Assembly: GCF_002837185.1 (NCBI RefSeq)
Contig: NZ_KZ478030.1
Coordinates: forward strand, 1 to 33,984
DNA: 33,984 nucleotides
Direction: 5' to 3'
DNA from: Pseudomonas fluorescens
GTDB lineage: Bacteria; Pseudomonadota; Gammaproteobacteria; Pseudomonadales; Pseudomonadaceae
The position numbers were made by a program, and so were the translations under genes. Below, piece by piece: positions 23,111 through 30,692 of this stretch. The notes beneath the pieces were generated by a model, which searched no databases, was not told where the DNA came from, and saw only the letters and a program-made list of their open reading frames with translations. Each line of letters begins with the position of its first letter. Position 1 is the stretch's first letter.

Positions 23111-24778
23111 GTGGAAGGCAACCGGCGAAACGCACTCAAGGTGCTGCTCGAAAAAAGCTGGCGCCGGGAGTTGCCCCAAGACACTCAAGTTGTCCACACC
23201 CTGGACATCCCTCAGTCTCTCGCGGGCGAAGTGCCCACCCTCAGTGCGCGTTTCAAGCATATTGGCTCACTGACGATCAAAGGCAGCGGTAGCCCGATGG
23301 GGTCAACCGCCTTTATCGACAGCTTTCCGGCCCTGACGATCCTCGACATCGAAAACGTCTTGCTCGAGGATATCCCTCCCTCGGTGATCAACCTGCCAGA
23401 ACTGGAAATACTGGGGCTGCCACGCTGTTCAATCGCGCTGAACCGCGCCAGTCTGGAGGGATTGCACGGCATGAGCAGCCTCAAGTACTTGAACCTGGAC
23501 CATAACCCCCTGGGACAAATCCCCGACTTCAGTCGCCTGCCCGGCTTGAGCCATATCTCACTGAAAGACACCGGACTAAAGGAGATACCGCTTGAGCTGC
23601 TGGGCAACCCACCACGCCAGACGGTGAACTTGAGCGAAAACGCCATTGAACAACTGCCCGCCGAACTGTTCGCGTTGCCGAGCTCACTCACCAGCCCACT
23701 GGACCTTTCCGCCAACCCGTTGACGCCCCCGACCCTGGACTTGATCAAAACCTACTGCCAGCGCACCGGCGAGAGCTTCGCCGCCCAGGCCTCCGCAGAG
23801 CAACGCCTGCGTACGCAACAGCTATACCCCACATTCCTGGAAGCTGAGGCAGACCGTTTTATCTTCCGCCTGCCCGGCGATATGGCAGCGGTGGACCCGA
23901 CTTTGACGCGCCTGGAAGCCGAATACGAACAACTGGGTAACGACCTGCAACTGTGGGTGCAGGCTGTGCCGGATCGACACCCGATCCTGGATGTGCCCCT
24001 TGACGAGCAAACCCGTGCCCTGGACCAGCTGTCGAGACAGAACTTCAAGACGTTGCTGGAACAAGCCTGGCGACGCGAAAGCGCCCTGGACGAAGAGAGC
24101 CTGGGCGATGAACCGAGCCACATGGTGCATACGGACACACCGATATTGGGCGACTTGCCGCAGTTGAACGCCAACTTCAACCACGTGACCTCGTTCGAGC
24201 TGATCGGTAACGGCACCACAACTGGCGTCGACGGCACATTGCGCAGTTTCAAGCACCTGCAATCACTGACACTCACCAAGTGCTCGCTGGGCACACTGCC
24301 TGAGTCGATCCAGTACATGCCCAAGCTGTCCACCCTGGCAATGGAAGAGTGCGCAATCCGCTTGACACCCGACACCCGAGGAGCGCTGGCGCATTTGAAC
24401 CAGCTGGACTTCCTTGACTTGAGCAACAACCCTTTGGGCCTCGCCCCTGACATCAGTTCGCTGCACCAACTAGCCTCGCTTCACCTGAGAAATGCAGCAC
24501 TGAGCGAAGCCCCTGAAGGCGTGTTCCGGGTGGATGGGCTGCACACGCTGGATTTGAGCAACAACGGAATCCGCGAGATACCGGCGGACTTGCTGGACAG
24601 TCGAACCGTGTTCAACCAGGACTGCGACCTGAGCCTTAACCCGCTATCGCCAGCAAGCCTGGCACGCCTGCGCCAGTATTACCAACGCACAGGCATTGAC
24701 TTCCAGGTTGCGGCCGCCACCGTGGATGCTCAAGGCACACCACTGGTGGTGGCTCATCCTGAACCGGAAGAAGACTGA
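23111..24778 (+). CDS. Leucine-rich-repeat protein, part 2 (same frame, downstream of the TAA)
   Basis: 555 codons from a GTG, in exactly the same frame as part 1 and separated by one stop and five sense codons. There is no ribosome-binding site before the GTG, so it is best read as the C-terminal third of one broken gene (18893-24778, about 1961 codons). It completes module 2 (WRRELPQ, then LRRs such as LKYLNLDHNPLGQIP) and holds module 3 (QLYPTFLEAEADRF, WRRES, LDFLDLSNNPLGLAP, LHTLDLSNNGIREIP). It ends soon after the last repeat with HPEPEED. No NEL domain or CxD catalytic motif follows. Only eight bases separate its stop from the end of argR. Confidence 0.7.
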   Translation: MEGNRRNALKVLLEKSWRRELPQDTQVVHTLDIPQSLAGEVPTLSARFKHIGSLTIKGSGSPMGSTAFIDSFPALTILDIENVLLEDIPPSVINLPELEILGLPRCSIALNRASLEGLHGMSSLKYLNLDHNPLGQIPDFSRLPGLSHISLKDTGLKEIPLELLGNPPRQTVNLSENAIEQLPAELFALPSSLTSPLDLSANPLTPPTLDLIKTYCQRTGESFAAQASAEQRLRTQQLYPTFLEAEADRFIFRLPGDMAAVDPTLTRLEAEYEQLGNDLQLWVQAVPDRHPILDVPLDEQTRALDQLSRQNFKTLLEQAWRRESALDEESLGDEPSHMVHTDTPILGDLPQLNANFNHVTSFELIGNGTTTGVDGTLRSFKHLQSLTLTKCSLGTLPESIQYMPKLSTLAMEECAIRLTPDTRGALAHLNQLDFLDLSNNPLGLAPDISSLHQLASLHLRNAALSEAPEGVFRVDGLHTLDLSNNGIREIPADLLDSRTVFNQDCDLSLNPLSPASLARLRQYYQRTGIDFQVAAATVDAQGTPLVVAHPEPEED

Positions 24779-24786
24779 CGGGTTGA

Positions 24787-25767
24787 TCAGCCGCGCTCGG
24801 ACGGCACCGAAGACAGTTCAAAGGGGCTGCTGCTGCGCCGTTGATTGCGATCTTCACGAGGGGTTGCGCCGAAGAAGTTGCGGTAGGCGCTGGAGAAATG
24901 CGGCCCCGAGGAGAAGCCGCACGACAAGCCGATCTGGATGATCGACTTGCTGGTTTGCATCAACATCTGGCGGGCTTTGTTCAGGCGCAGCTCCAGGTAG
25001 TACTGGCTGGGGACGCGGTTGAGGTATTGCTTGAAGATCCGTTCCAGTTGTCGTCGCGACACGCAGACATGCTGGGCGATTTCGTCCGTGGTCAACGGCT
25101 CTTCGATGTTGGCTTCCATCAACAAAACTGCCTGGGTCAGCTTCGGATGGCTGGAGCCCAGGCGGTTTTGCAGCGGGATGCGCTGGCGCTCGCCACCTTC
25201 GCGGATGCGCTCCACCACCAGCTCTTCCGAGACCGCACCAGCCAGCTCGGCACCGTGGTCACGGGCCAGCACTGCCAGCAGCAGGTCGAGTACCGACATG
25301 CCACCGCAGGCGGTCAGGCGATCACGGTCCCAGTCAAACAGATGGCTGGTGGCGATGACCTTGGGGAAGCGTTCGGCAAAATCATCCTGCCAGCGCCAAT
25401 GCACGGCGGCGCGGTAGCCATCCAACAGGCCAAGCTGGGCCAGCGGGTACACACCGGCGGACAGACCACCGATCACACACCCCGCCCGGACAAGCTGCTT
25501 GAGCGCGGTACTGAGCTGGGAAGCGATCACAGTGGGCGGCTCATCCGCCAACAGGAACAGCTTCTGAAAACCTTCGAGCTTGCCGGCCCACGGCTCGCCC
25601 GGCAGTTGCCAGGCGCCTTCGGCGGCAGGCTCGGCGAGCAGGAATGACAACTCGTAGACCACCTCCGGATGCACCCGCTGAGCAACGCGCAAGGCCTCCT
25701 CAGCCAGCGCAAGCGTGAGTGCTTTTGTGCTGGGCCAAATCAGGAAACCAATTTTATGGGCGGTCAT
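24787..25767 (-). CDS. argR: Arginine-responsive AraC-family regulator ArgR
   Basis: 326 residues. The N-terminal DJ-1/PfpI (class I glutamine amidotransferase-like) domain (about 5-190) probably binds arginine. The C-terminal AraC-type double helix-turn-helix (about 215-310) includes LTTDEIAQHVCVSRRQLERI and a second helix-turn-helix ending IGLSCGFSSGPHFSSAYRNFFG. In P. aeruginosa this protein activates aot-argR and aru genes and represses biosynthetic ones. It is unrelated to E. coli ArgR. Last gene of the aot operon, behind a REP palindrome. No strong ribosome-binding site. Confidence 0.95.
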   Translation of the reverse strand: MTAHKIGFLIWPSTKALTLALAEEALRVAQRVHPEVVYELSFLLAEPAAEGAWQLPGEPWAGKLEGFQKLFLLADEPPTVIASQLSTALKQLVRAGCVIGGLSAGVYPLAQLGLLDGYRAAVHWRWQDDFAERFPKVIATSHLFDWDRDRLTACGGMSVLDLLLAVLARDHGAELAGAVSEELVVERIREGGERQRIPLQNRLGSSHPKLTQAVLLMEANIEEPLTTDEIAQHVCVSRRQLERIFKQYLNRVPSQYYLELRLNKARQMLMQTSKSIIQIGLSCGFSSGPHFSSAYRNFFGATPREDRNQRRSSSPFELSSVPSERG

Positions 25768-25857
25768 GGAGTGCTATCCGGAACGAAAACAGTAATGAAG
25801 ACAGAGGCCAATGCTAGCCGGTAAACCAACACAAATCTCAAAAACAATGGCGATCAA

Positions 25858-25887
25858 ATGTGGGAGGGGGCTTGCCCCCTCCCACAT
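25858..25887 (-). repeat. 30-bp perfect REP palindrome between aotP and argR
   Basis: ATGTGGGAGGGGG-CTTG-CCCCCTCCCACAT: 13-bp arms, four-base loop. It equals two opposed REP ends with the middle of a doublet removed. In the aot transcript it would form a very stable hairpin just before argR, which could slow decay of aotP mRNA or reduce transcription into argR. Confidence 0.85.
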
Positions 25888-25910
25888 AAAGCAGCTCCAA
25901 CAGGAAAGGA

Positions 25911-26675
25911 CTATTTCAAGCTGCCGGAGAGGAACTGCTGAAGGCGCTCGGACTGCGGGTTCACCAGCACTTCGCGAGGATTACCACGCTCTTCGACAAT
26001 GCCTTTGTGCAAAAACACCAACTGGTTCGACACTTCACGGGCAAAGCCCATTTCATGGGTCACCACCACCATGGTGCGGCCTTCCTGGGCCAGGTCCTGC
26101 ATCACTTTGAGCACTTCACCGACCAACTCAGGGTCGAGCGCCGACGTCGGTTCGTCGAACAGCATCACCTCCGGCTCCATCGCCAGGGCACGGGCAATCG
26201 CCACGCGCTGCTGCTCGCCACCGGACATATGGCCTGGGAAGGCATCCTTACGATGACCCACACCGACCTTGGCCAGGTAATGCTCGGCTTTTTCACGCGC
26301 GTCTTTCTTCGACATGCCCAACACATGCACCGGGGCTTCCATCACGTTTTCAAGCGCAGTCATGTGCGACCACAGGTTGAAATGCTGGAACACCATGGAC
26401 AGGCGCGAACGCATGCGCTGCAGTTGTTTAGGGTCGGCGGCCTTCATGGCGCCGTCTTTGTTGGCGACCAGTTTCAGCTCTTCGTTATTGAGCAGGATCT
26501 TGCCGGCGTGGGGCTGCTCCAGCAAGTTGATGCAGCGCAAAAAGGTACTTTTGCCCGAGCCACTGGAGCCGATAATGCTGATCACATCACCGGCTGCGGC
26601 GGCCAGGGACACGCCTTTGAGCACTTCATGACTGCCATAGCGTTTATGCAGGTCTTGGACTTCAAGCTTGTACAT
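25911..26675 (-). CDS. aotP: Arginine/ornithine ABC transporter, ATPase
   Basis: 254 residues, HisP/ArgP-type ATPase. Walker A GSSGSGKST (residues 36-44), signature MSGGEQQRVAIARAL, Walker B VMLFDEPTSALD, and the switch His in VVTHEMG. The start MYKLEVQDLHKRYG is chosen over a five-codon-longer frame because it matches AotP of P. aeruginosa as I recall it. It follows aotO by 27 bp and powers uptake through AotQ and AotM. Confidence 0.96.
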   Translation of the reverse strand: MYKLEVQDLHKRYGSHEVLKGVSLAAAAGDVISIIGSSGSGKSTFLRCINLLEQPHAGKILLNNEELKLVANKDGAMKAADPKQLQRMRSRLSMVFQHFNLWSHMTALENVMEAPVHVLGMSKKDAREKAEHYLAKVGVGHRKDAFPGHMSGGEQQRVAIARALAMEPEVMLFDEPTSALDPELVGEVLKVMQDLAQEGRTMVVVTHEMGFAREVSNQLVFLHKGIVEERGNPREVLVNPQSERLQQFLSGSLK

Positions 26676-26702
26676 GCGGTCGGTTCTCACAAAAACAGGT
26701 GG

Positions 26703-27815
26703 TCAGTCGTTGAGCAAGCGCCCGTGACGCAGCGCTTCGCGCCCCGCCACCTTGGCCAGCCAGAAACCCGCTTGGGCATAACGCAGCCGTTCAACGGCAA
26801 ACAACACCCCGGACGTACCCGCGCAAACAATGCTCACGTGGTCTGCCAGGGGATCAATCACTTCAAAAATGGGTTCGCCCTGCTCGACCCAGTCACCGGC
26901 CTTACGCAGGTAACTGATCACTCCGGCGTGGGGGGCGAACAGCAATTCGGTGCCTTCGAACGGCATGCCTTCGCACGCTTCGTGTTGTGGTGCCGGCCAT
27001 TCGCCCTTGATCAGGCCTTGTTCGGCAAGAAACGCCAGGATGCCTTCAGCGTGGAAGATCGCCTCATTGCGACCGGTGTCAGCCTGGCCGCCCAACTCCA
27101 GCGTCGTCGCCAGACAGGCCAGCGGAATCTGTGCGTCGGGAAACGTGCGCGACAGACGCAGCCACGGCAACGAACAGGCTTCATCGAACGAGCTGCCACC
27201 GGAATCTTCCGCGAGCAGGCCGACCTTCACATTCAAATGCGCCGACAGCGAGCGCCACTGCGGCCAGTGCTGGGGCAGTGCGTACATGTGCAGTGCGGCC
27301 TCGGCGTCGCAATGCAGGTCGAGCACCACATCGGCGTTGCAGGCGTGGCTGAGCAGAATACGTTGCATGCCTTGCAACTGGCTGCTCGGCGCGGGCAAGG
27401 CACTGAGCACATCGCTCATGGCCTGGCGAATCATGCGCACGTTTGCGTGGGGGTCATCGCCCAATTTGCCTTTGAGCAGCTCGGTGACCGGCGCGCTCAA
27501 CTCCACGAAATCACGGTTGAAATTCTTGCCGCTGCCCACCTCGAAACGGCCCTGGTGGCTGCCTTGCAGCAACTGGCCCAGGCCCATCGGGTTGGCCACC
27601 GGTACCAACTCGATCACGCCGTTAAGCGCGCCTTGCTGTTCCAGTTCGGTGAGGCGCTTTTTCAGCTCCCAGGCCGCGCGCATGCCGGGTAACTCATCGG
27701 CGTGCAGGCTGGCCTGGATATACGCCTTGCGCTCGCCGCGGCCGAAACGAAACACGCTCAGCTGGCGTTCACAGCCCAGGTGGCCCCAGGGCAACAGGTG
27801 ATCGATACGTTCCAT
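26703..27815 (-). CDS. aotO: AspA/AstE-family zinc hydrolase of the arginine transport operon
   Basis: 370 residues, M14-like succinylglutamate desuccinylase/aspartoacylase family, distant paralogue of astE in this window. Candidate zinc ligands H38 and E41 (SLHADELPGM) and H168 (DLHCDAEAALH). The C-terminus adds a biotinyl/lipoyl-like segment (FAPHAGVISYLRKAGDWVEQGEPIFEV) not in AstE. It lies between permease gene aotM (one-base gap) and aotP in the same order as in P. aeruginosa, where it is reported to be dispensable for uptake. Substrate unknown; an acylated arginine or ornithine derivative is a guess. Confidence 0.88.
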   Translation of the reverse strand: MERIDHLLPWGHLGCERQLSVFRFGRGERKAYIQASLHADELPGMRAAWELKKRLTELEQQGALNGVIELVPVANPMGLGQLLQGSHQGRFEVGSGKNFNRDFVELSAPVTELLKGKLGDDPHANVRMIRQAMSDVLSALPAPSSQLQGMQRILLSHACNADVVLDLHCDAEAALHMYALPQHWPQWRSLSAHLNVKVGLLAEDSGGSSFDEACSLPWLRLSRTFPDAQIPLACLATTLELGGQADTGRNEAIFHAEGILAFLAEQGLIKGEWPAPQHEACEGMPFEGTELLFAPHAGVISYLRKAGDWVEQGEPIFEVIDPLADHVSIVCAGTSGVLFAVERLRYAQAGFWLAKVAGREALRHGRLLND

Positions 27816-27816
27816 A

Positions 27817-28515
27817 TCAATGCTTCCGTGGAGCCAGGTAGCTCAGCCAGCGGCGTTCGGCCAACTTGAACAGGCGCACCAGGATGAACGTCAGGCACAG
27901 GTAGAACACGCCGGCGGTGATATAGGCTTCGAACGGCAGGTAGTACTGGGCGTTCACCGTGCGCGCGGCGCCGGTGATATCAATCAAGGTGACGATGGAG
28001 GCCAGGCTGGTGGTCTGCAGCATCATGATCACTTCGTTGCTGTACTGCGGCAGCGCGCGGCGCAGGGCCGACGGCAGCAGAATGCGGCGGTACAGCTTGT
28101 AGCGCGACATGCCCATGGCCTTGGCTGCTTCGATCTCGCCATTGGGCGTGGCCTTGAGGCTGCCGGCGATGATCTCGGCGGTGTAGGCGCTGGTGTTGAT
28201 CGCAAACGCCAGGCACGCGCAGAAGGTGGCGCTGGACAGCAGCGGCCACAGGAAGCTTTCACGCACGGTTTCGAATTGGGCCAGCCCGTAGTAGATCAGG
28301 AACAACTGCACCAGCATCGGCGTGCCGCGAATCACATAGGTGTACAGCCACGCCGCGCCATTGACGATTGGCTGCTTGGACACGCGCATCAGGCCCAGGG
28401 GCAAGGCGGCGAGCAGGCCGAAGAACAGCGCGATGGCGAGCAGTTTGAGGGTGGTCAGCAGGCCGCCAAGGTACAGCGGCATGGCCTCCCAGATGACGTT
28501 GTAGTCGAAGATCAT
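27817..28515 (-). CDS. aotM: Arginine/ornithine ABC transporter, permease AotM
   Basis: 232 residues, HisM-type inner-membrane permease with about five hydrophobic helices. The polar-amino-acid permease signature reads YTAEIIAGSLKATPNGEIEAAKAMG, with the EAA loop contacting the ATPase. Starts with an ATGA overlap on the aotQ stop, so the two permeases are translationally coupled and presumably form a heterodimer. Confidence 0.95.
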   Translation of the reverse strand: MIFDYNVIWEAMPLYLGGLLTTLKLLAIALFFGLLAALPLGLMRVSKQPIVNGAAWLYTYVIRGTPMLVQLFLIYYGLAQFETVRESFLWPLLSSATFCACLAFAINTSAYTAEIIAGSLKATPNGEIEAAKAMGMSRYKLYRRILLPSALRRALPQYSNEVIMMLQTTSLASIVTLIDITGAARTVNAQYYLPFEAYITAGVFYLCLTFILVRLFKLAERRWLSYLAPRKH

Positions 28516-29201
28516 AGATCAGCCGCCCTTACGCCTACCGAGTAGCGCTTCTCAAGATAACGCAGGGCAAGCAATGACACGCTGGTGATCACCAGGTACA
28601 TCGCCGCCACGGCGAGGAAGAAGGTAAAAGGCTCACGGGTGGCATCGGCCGCCTGCTTGGCCTTGAACATCATGTCTTGCAGGCCCACCACCGAAATCAG
28701 CGCGGTGGCCTTGGTGAGCACCAGCCAGTTGTTGGTGAAGCCGGGGATCGCCAGCCGAATCATCTGCGGCACCATCACCCGGAAAAACACCTGGAAGCTG
28801 CTCATGCCATACGCCAGGCCGGCTTCAGCCTGCCCCTTGGGAATGGCCATGAAGGCGCCACGAAACGTTTCCGACAGGTAGGCGCCAAAGATGAAACCCA
28901 GGGTGCCGATACCGGCGGCCAAGGGGTTCAGGTCGATATAGTCGTCGTAGCCGAGCATCGGCGCGACGCGGTTGAGCAGGTCCTGACCGCCGTAGAAAAT
29001 CAGCAGGATCAGCACCAGGTCGGGGATCCCGCGGATCACCGTGGAGTACAAGTCACCCAGCCAGGCCAACCAGCGCACCGGCGACAGGCGTAAGGCGACC
29101 CCGATCAGACCCAGAACAATGGCCAGGGCCATTGACGACAAGGCGAGCTGAAGCGTCAACCATGCGCCATCGAGGATAACGGCCCCGTAGCCTTTCAACA
29201 T
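28512..29201 (-). CDS. aotQ: Arginine/ornithine ABC transporter, permease AotQ
   Basis: 229 residues, HisQ-type permease. Hydrophobic helices throughout; conserved loop ETFRGAFMAIPKGQAEAGLAYG is the EAA motif. Start preceded by CGAGGACCTGAATC. The 92-bp gap from aotJ carries an intrinsic terminator, so expression should be lower than that of the binding protein. Confidence 0.95.
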   Translation of the reverse strand: MLKGYGAVILDGAWLTLQLALSSMALAIVLGLIGVALRLSPVRWLAWLGDLYSTVIRGIPDLVLILLIFYGGQDLLNRVAPMLGYDDYIDLNPLAAGIGTLGFIFGAYLSETFRGAFMAIPKGQAEAGLAYGMSSFQVFFRVMVPQMIRLAIPGFTNNWLVLTKATALISVVGLQDMMFKAKQAADATREPFTFFLAVAAMYLVITSVSLLALRYLEKRYSVGVRAADL

Positions 29202-29227
29202 GATTCAGGTCCTCGAAAAGGGGGATG

Positions 29228-29272
29228 AAAAAATGGCGCAAACTTCAGAGTGTTCTGTTGCTTGCGCCATTT
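29228..29272 (-). terminator. Intrinsic terminator/attenuator between aotJ and aotQ
   Basis: Minus strand AAATGGCGCAA (29272-29262), 20-base loop, TTGCGCCATTT (29241-29231) extended by further T to 29228. The 11-bp stem is perfect. It follows the aotJ stop by 21 bp. Partial termination here would give more binding protein than permease. Confidence 0.8.
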
Positions 29273-29293
29273 CAGACAGACCGCCGCGACGAT

Positions 29294-30079
29294 TTACTTG
29301 GCTTCTGGCCCGTAAATGTCGAAGTTGAAGTACTTGTCCTGGATTTTCTTGTACTCGCCGTTGGCACGGATCGCGGTGATAGCCGCGTTGATACGGTCCA
29401 GGTTTTCCTTGTCGCCTTTGCGTACCGCGATGCCTATGCCGTCGCCAAAGTATTTGGCGTCTGTGAAGGCCGGGCCGGTGAACGCGTAGCCTTTACCGGC
29501 TGGCGTGTCGAGGAAACCTTCCTGCAGCAGGGTAGCGTCAGCCACAGTGCCGTCGAGGCGACCGGCTTCCACATCCAGGTAGATTTCGTTCTGCGAGCTG
29601 TAAGGCACAACGGTGGCGCCTTTGGGAGCCAGGACTTCCTTGGCGAAGCGGTCGTGGATCGAACCGCGCTGCACACCGATCTTCTTGCCCTTGAGTTCAT
29701 CCAGGCTATCGCTGACCGTGGTGCCTTCCTTCAACACCAGGCGCGCCGGGGTCAGGTAGTAGCGGTTGGTGAAGTCGACGGACTTCTTGCGGTCTTCAGT
29801 GATGGACATGGACGACAGGATCGCGTCGATCTTGCGCACTTTCAGTGCCGGGATCAGGCCGTCGAACTCCTGCTCGACCCAGGTGCACTTCACGTCCATC
29901 TGCTTGCACAGGGCGTTGCCGATGTCGTAGTCAAAGCCGACGATGCTGCCATCCGGCGCCTTCGAGGCAAACGGAGGGTAAGCTGCTTCAATACCAATCT
30001 TCAGTGGCTTGCCTTCGGCGAAAGCCTGCATGGACAGCACGGACAGCGCCAGGGCGCCCAACAGCACGAGTTTCTTCAT
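29294..30079 (-). CDS. aotJ: Arginine/ornithine periplasmic binding protein
   Basis: 261 residues, type II solute-binding protein (SBP_bac_3, like HisJ/LAO). Start MKKLVLLGALALSVLSMQAFA, a Sec signal peptide cleaved after AFA (about residue 21). The longest frame has 44 more codons without signal character. Family signature GFDYDIGNALCKQMDVKCTW; Asp/Arg ligands in SSMSITEDRKKSVDFTNRYY. First gene of the aot-argR operon, behind an ArgR-type promoter. Confidence 0.96.
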   Translation of the reverse strand: MKKLVLLGALALSVLSMQAFAEGKPLKIGIEAAYPPFASKAPDGSIVGFDYDIGNALCKQMDVKCTWVEQEFDGLIPALKVRKIDAILSSMSITEDRKKSVDFTNRYYLTPARLVLKEGTTVSDSLDELKGKKIGVQRGSIHDRFAKEVLAPKGATVVPYSSQNEIYLDVEAGRLDGTVADATLLQEGFLDTPAGKGYAFTGPAFTDAKYFGDGIGIAVRKGDKENLDRINAAITAIRANGEYKKIQDKYFNFDIYGPEAK

Positions 30080-30209
30080 CTTGGGACTCCATCGGTATAG
30101 GGCAAAACAGCAGTATGAGCCATGGCCCACGATGCGGCGAAGGTGAAACCGAATAGCGTTGCAGCGTCCTGCGCCAGAGAGTACCAGCGACGACGAGCGA
30201 GTGATCGGC

Positions 30210-30252
30210 ATTCTAACGACAGGCGGAAAGCCGATATTTCCTCAATGCGACA
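30210..30252 (-). promoter_or_regulatory. aot operon promoter with ArgR box
   Basis: Minus strand TGTCGC-ATTGAGGA-AA (30252-30237), exact TGTCGC-N8-AA match, 21 bp, then -10 TAGAAT (30215-30210). The -35 region is poor (AATATC) and overlaps the box. Start would be near 30203, a leader of about 125 bases. Same spacing as at the ast promoter. Confidence 0.65.
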
Positions 30253-30600
30253 ACAATTTACAGAAGCACCGAGAAAGCGGTTCCAGCCCATTGACAGCCT
30301 CTGGATTTTATGCAGAGGCAAAAGATATTAAACCAGCTAATGCTGCAAATTGCGGGCCTATTATTCGCAAACCCTTCTGGCACGGCAAGTGTGGCGTTTA
30401 ATCTTATTTCCCGGGGTCTCTGAAACGCAGTTTTTCGAGACGCGGGCGTAGCTGTTTGCCTCATACCTGAGCGAAGGGTTACACATTTGCGCCCACCGGT
30501 AACATTCAGAAACGTCCTACTGCGTAAACCGATATTTATTGGCTTGCTGGTTATGCAGGCCTGTCAGACCACCCTCTGTACAGGACTTGAAATGCAATCC
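30253..30600. other. Distal upstream region of aotJ, no gene seen
   Basis: About 350 bp between the ArgR promoter and the REP fragment at 30602. A/T-richer than the genes. Short open frames here have no ribosome-binding site. I recognise no RNA gene or further operator. Confidence 0.4.
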
Positions 30601-30601
30601 A

Positions 30602-30618
30602 AATGTGGGAGGGGGCTT
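30602..30618 (+). repeat. Truncated REP sequence
   Basis: AATGTGGGAGGGGGCTT, identical to the outer part of the REP arms elsewhere in the window, then diverging (CATGG) instead of completing the GCCCCCGAT half. It is a decayed or partly deleted copy next to the acsA terminator. Confidence 0.7.
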
Positions 30619-30637
30619 CATGGTTTGCAAAATCCCG

Positions 30638-30673
30638 TAAAAAAGCCCCACCCGGTCTGCACCGAATGGGGCT
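30638..30673 (-). terminator. Intrinsic terminator of acsA
   Basis: Minus strand AGCCCCA-TT-CGGT-GCAG-ACCG-GG-TGGGGCT then TTTTT. Long stem with an internal loop, 19 bp after the acsA stop. Confidence 0.85.
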
Positions 30674-30692
30674 CTGTCCCACCTACCCCGCC

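Noticed and set aside
23090..23113. Programmed stop-codon read-through or recoding at the TAA of the LRR gene
   Set aside because: TAA followed by T is an efficient stop, and no selenocysteine or pyrrolysine context or slippery sequence is visible. A nonsense mutation is simpler.
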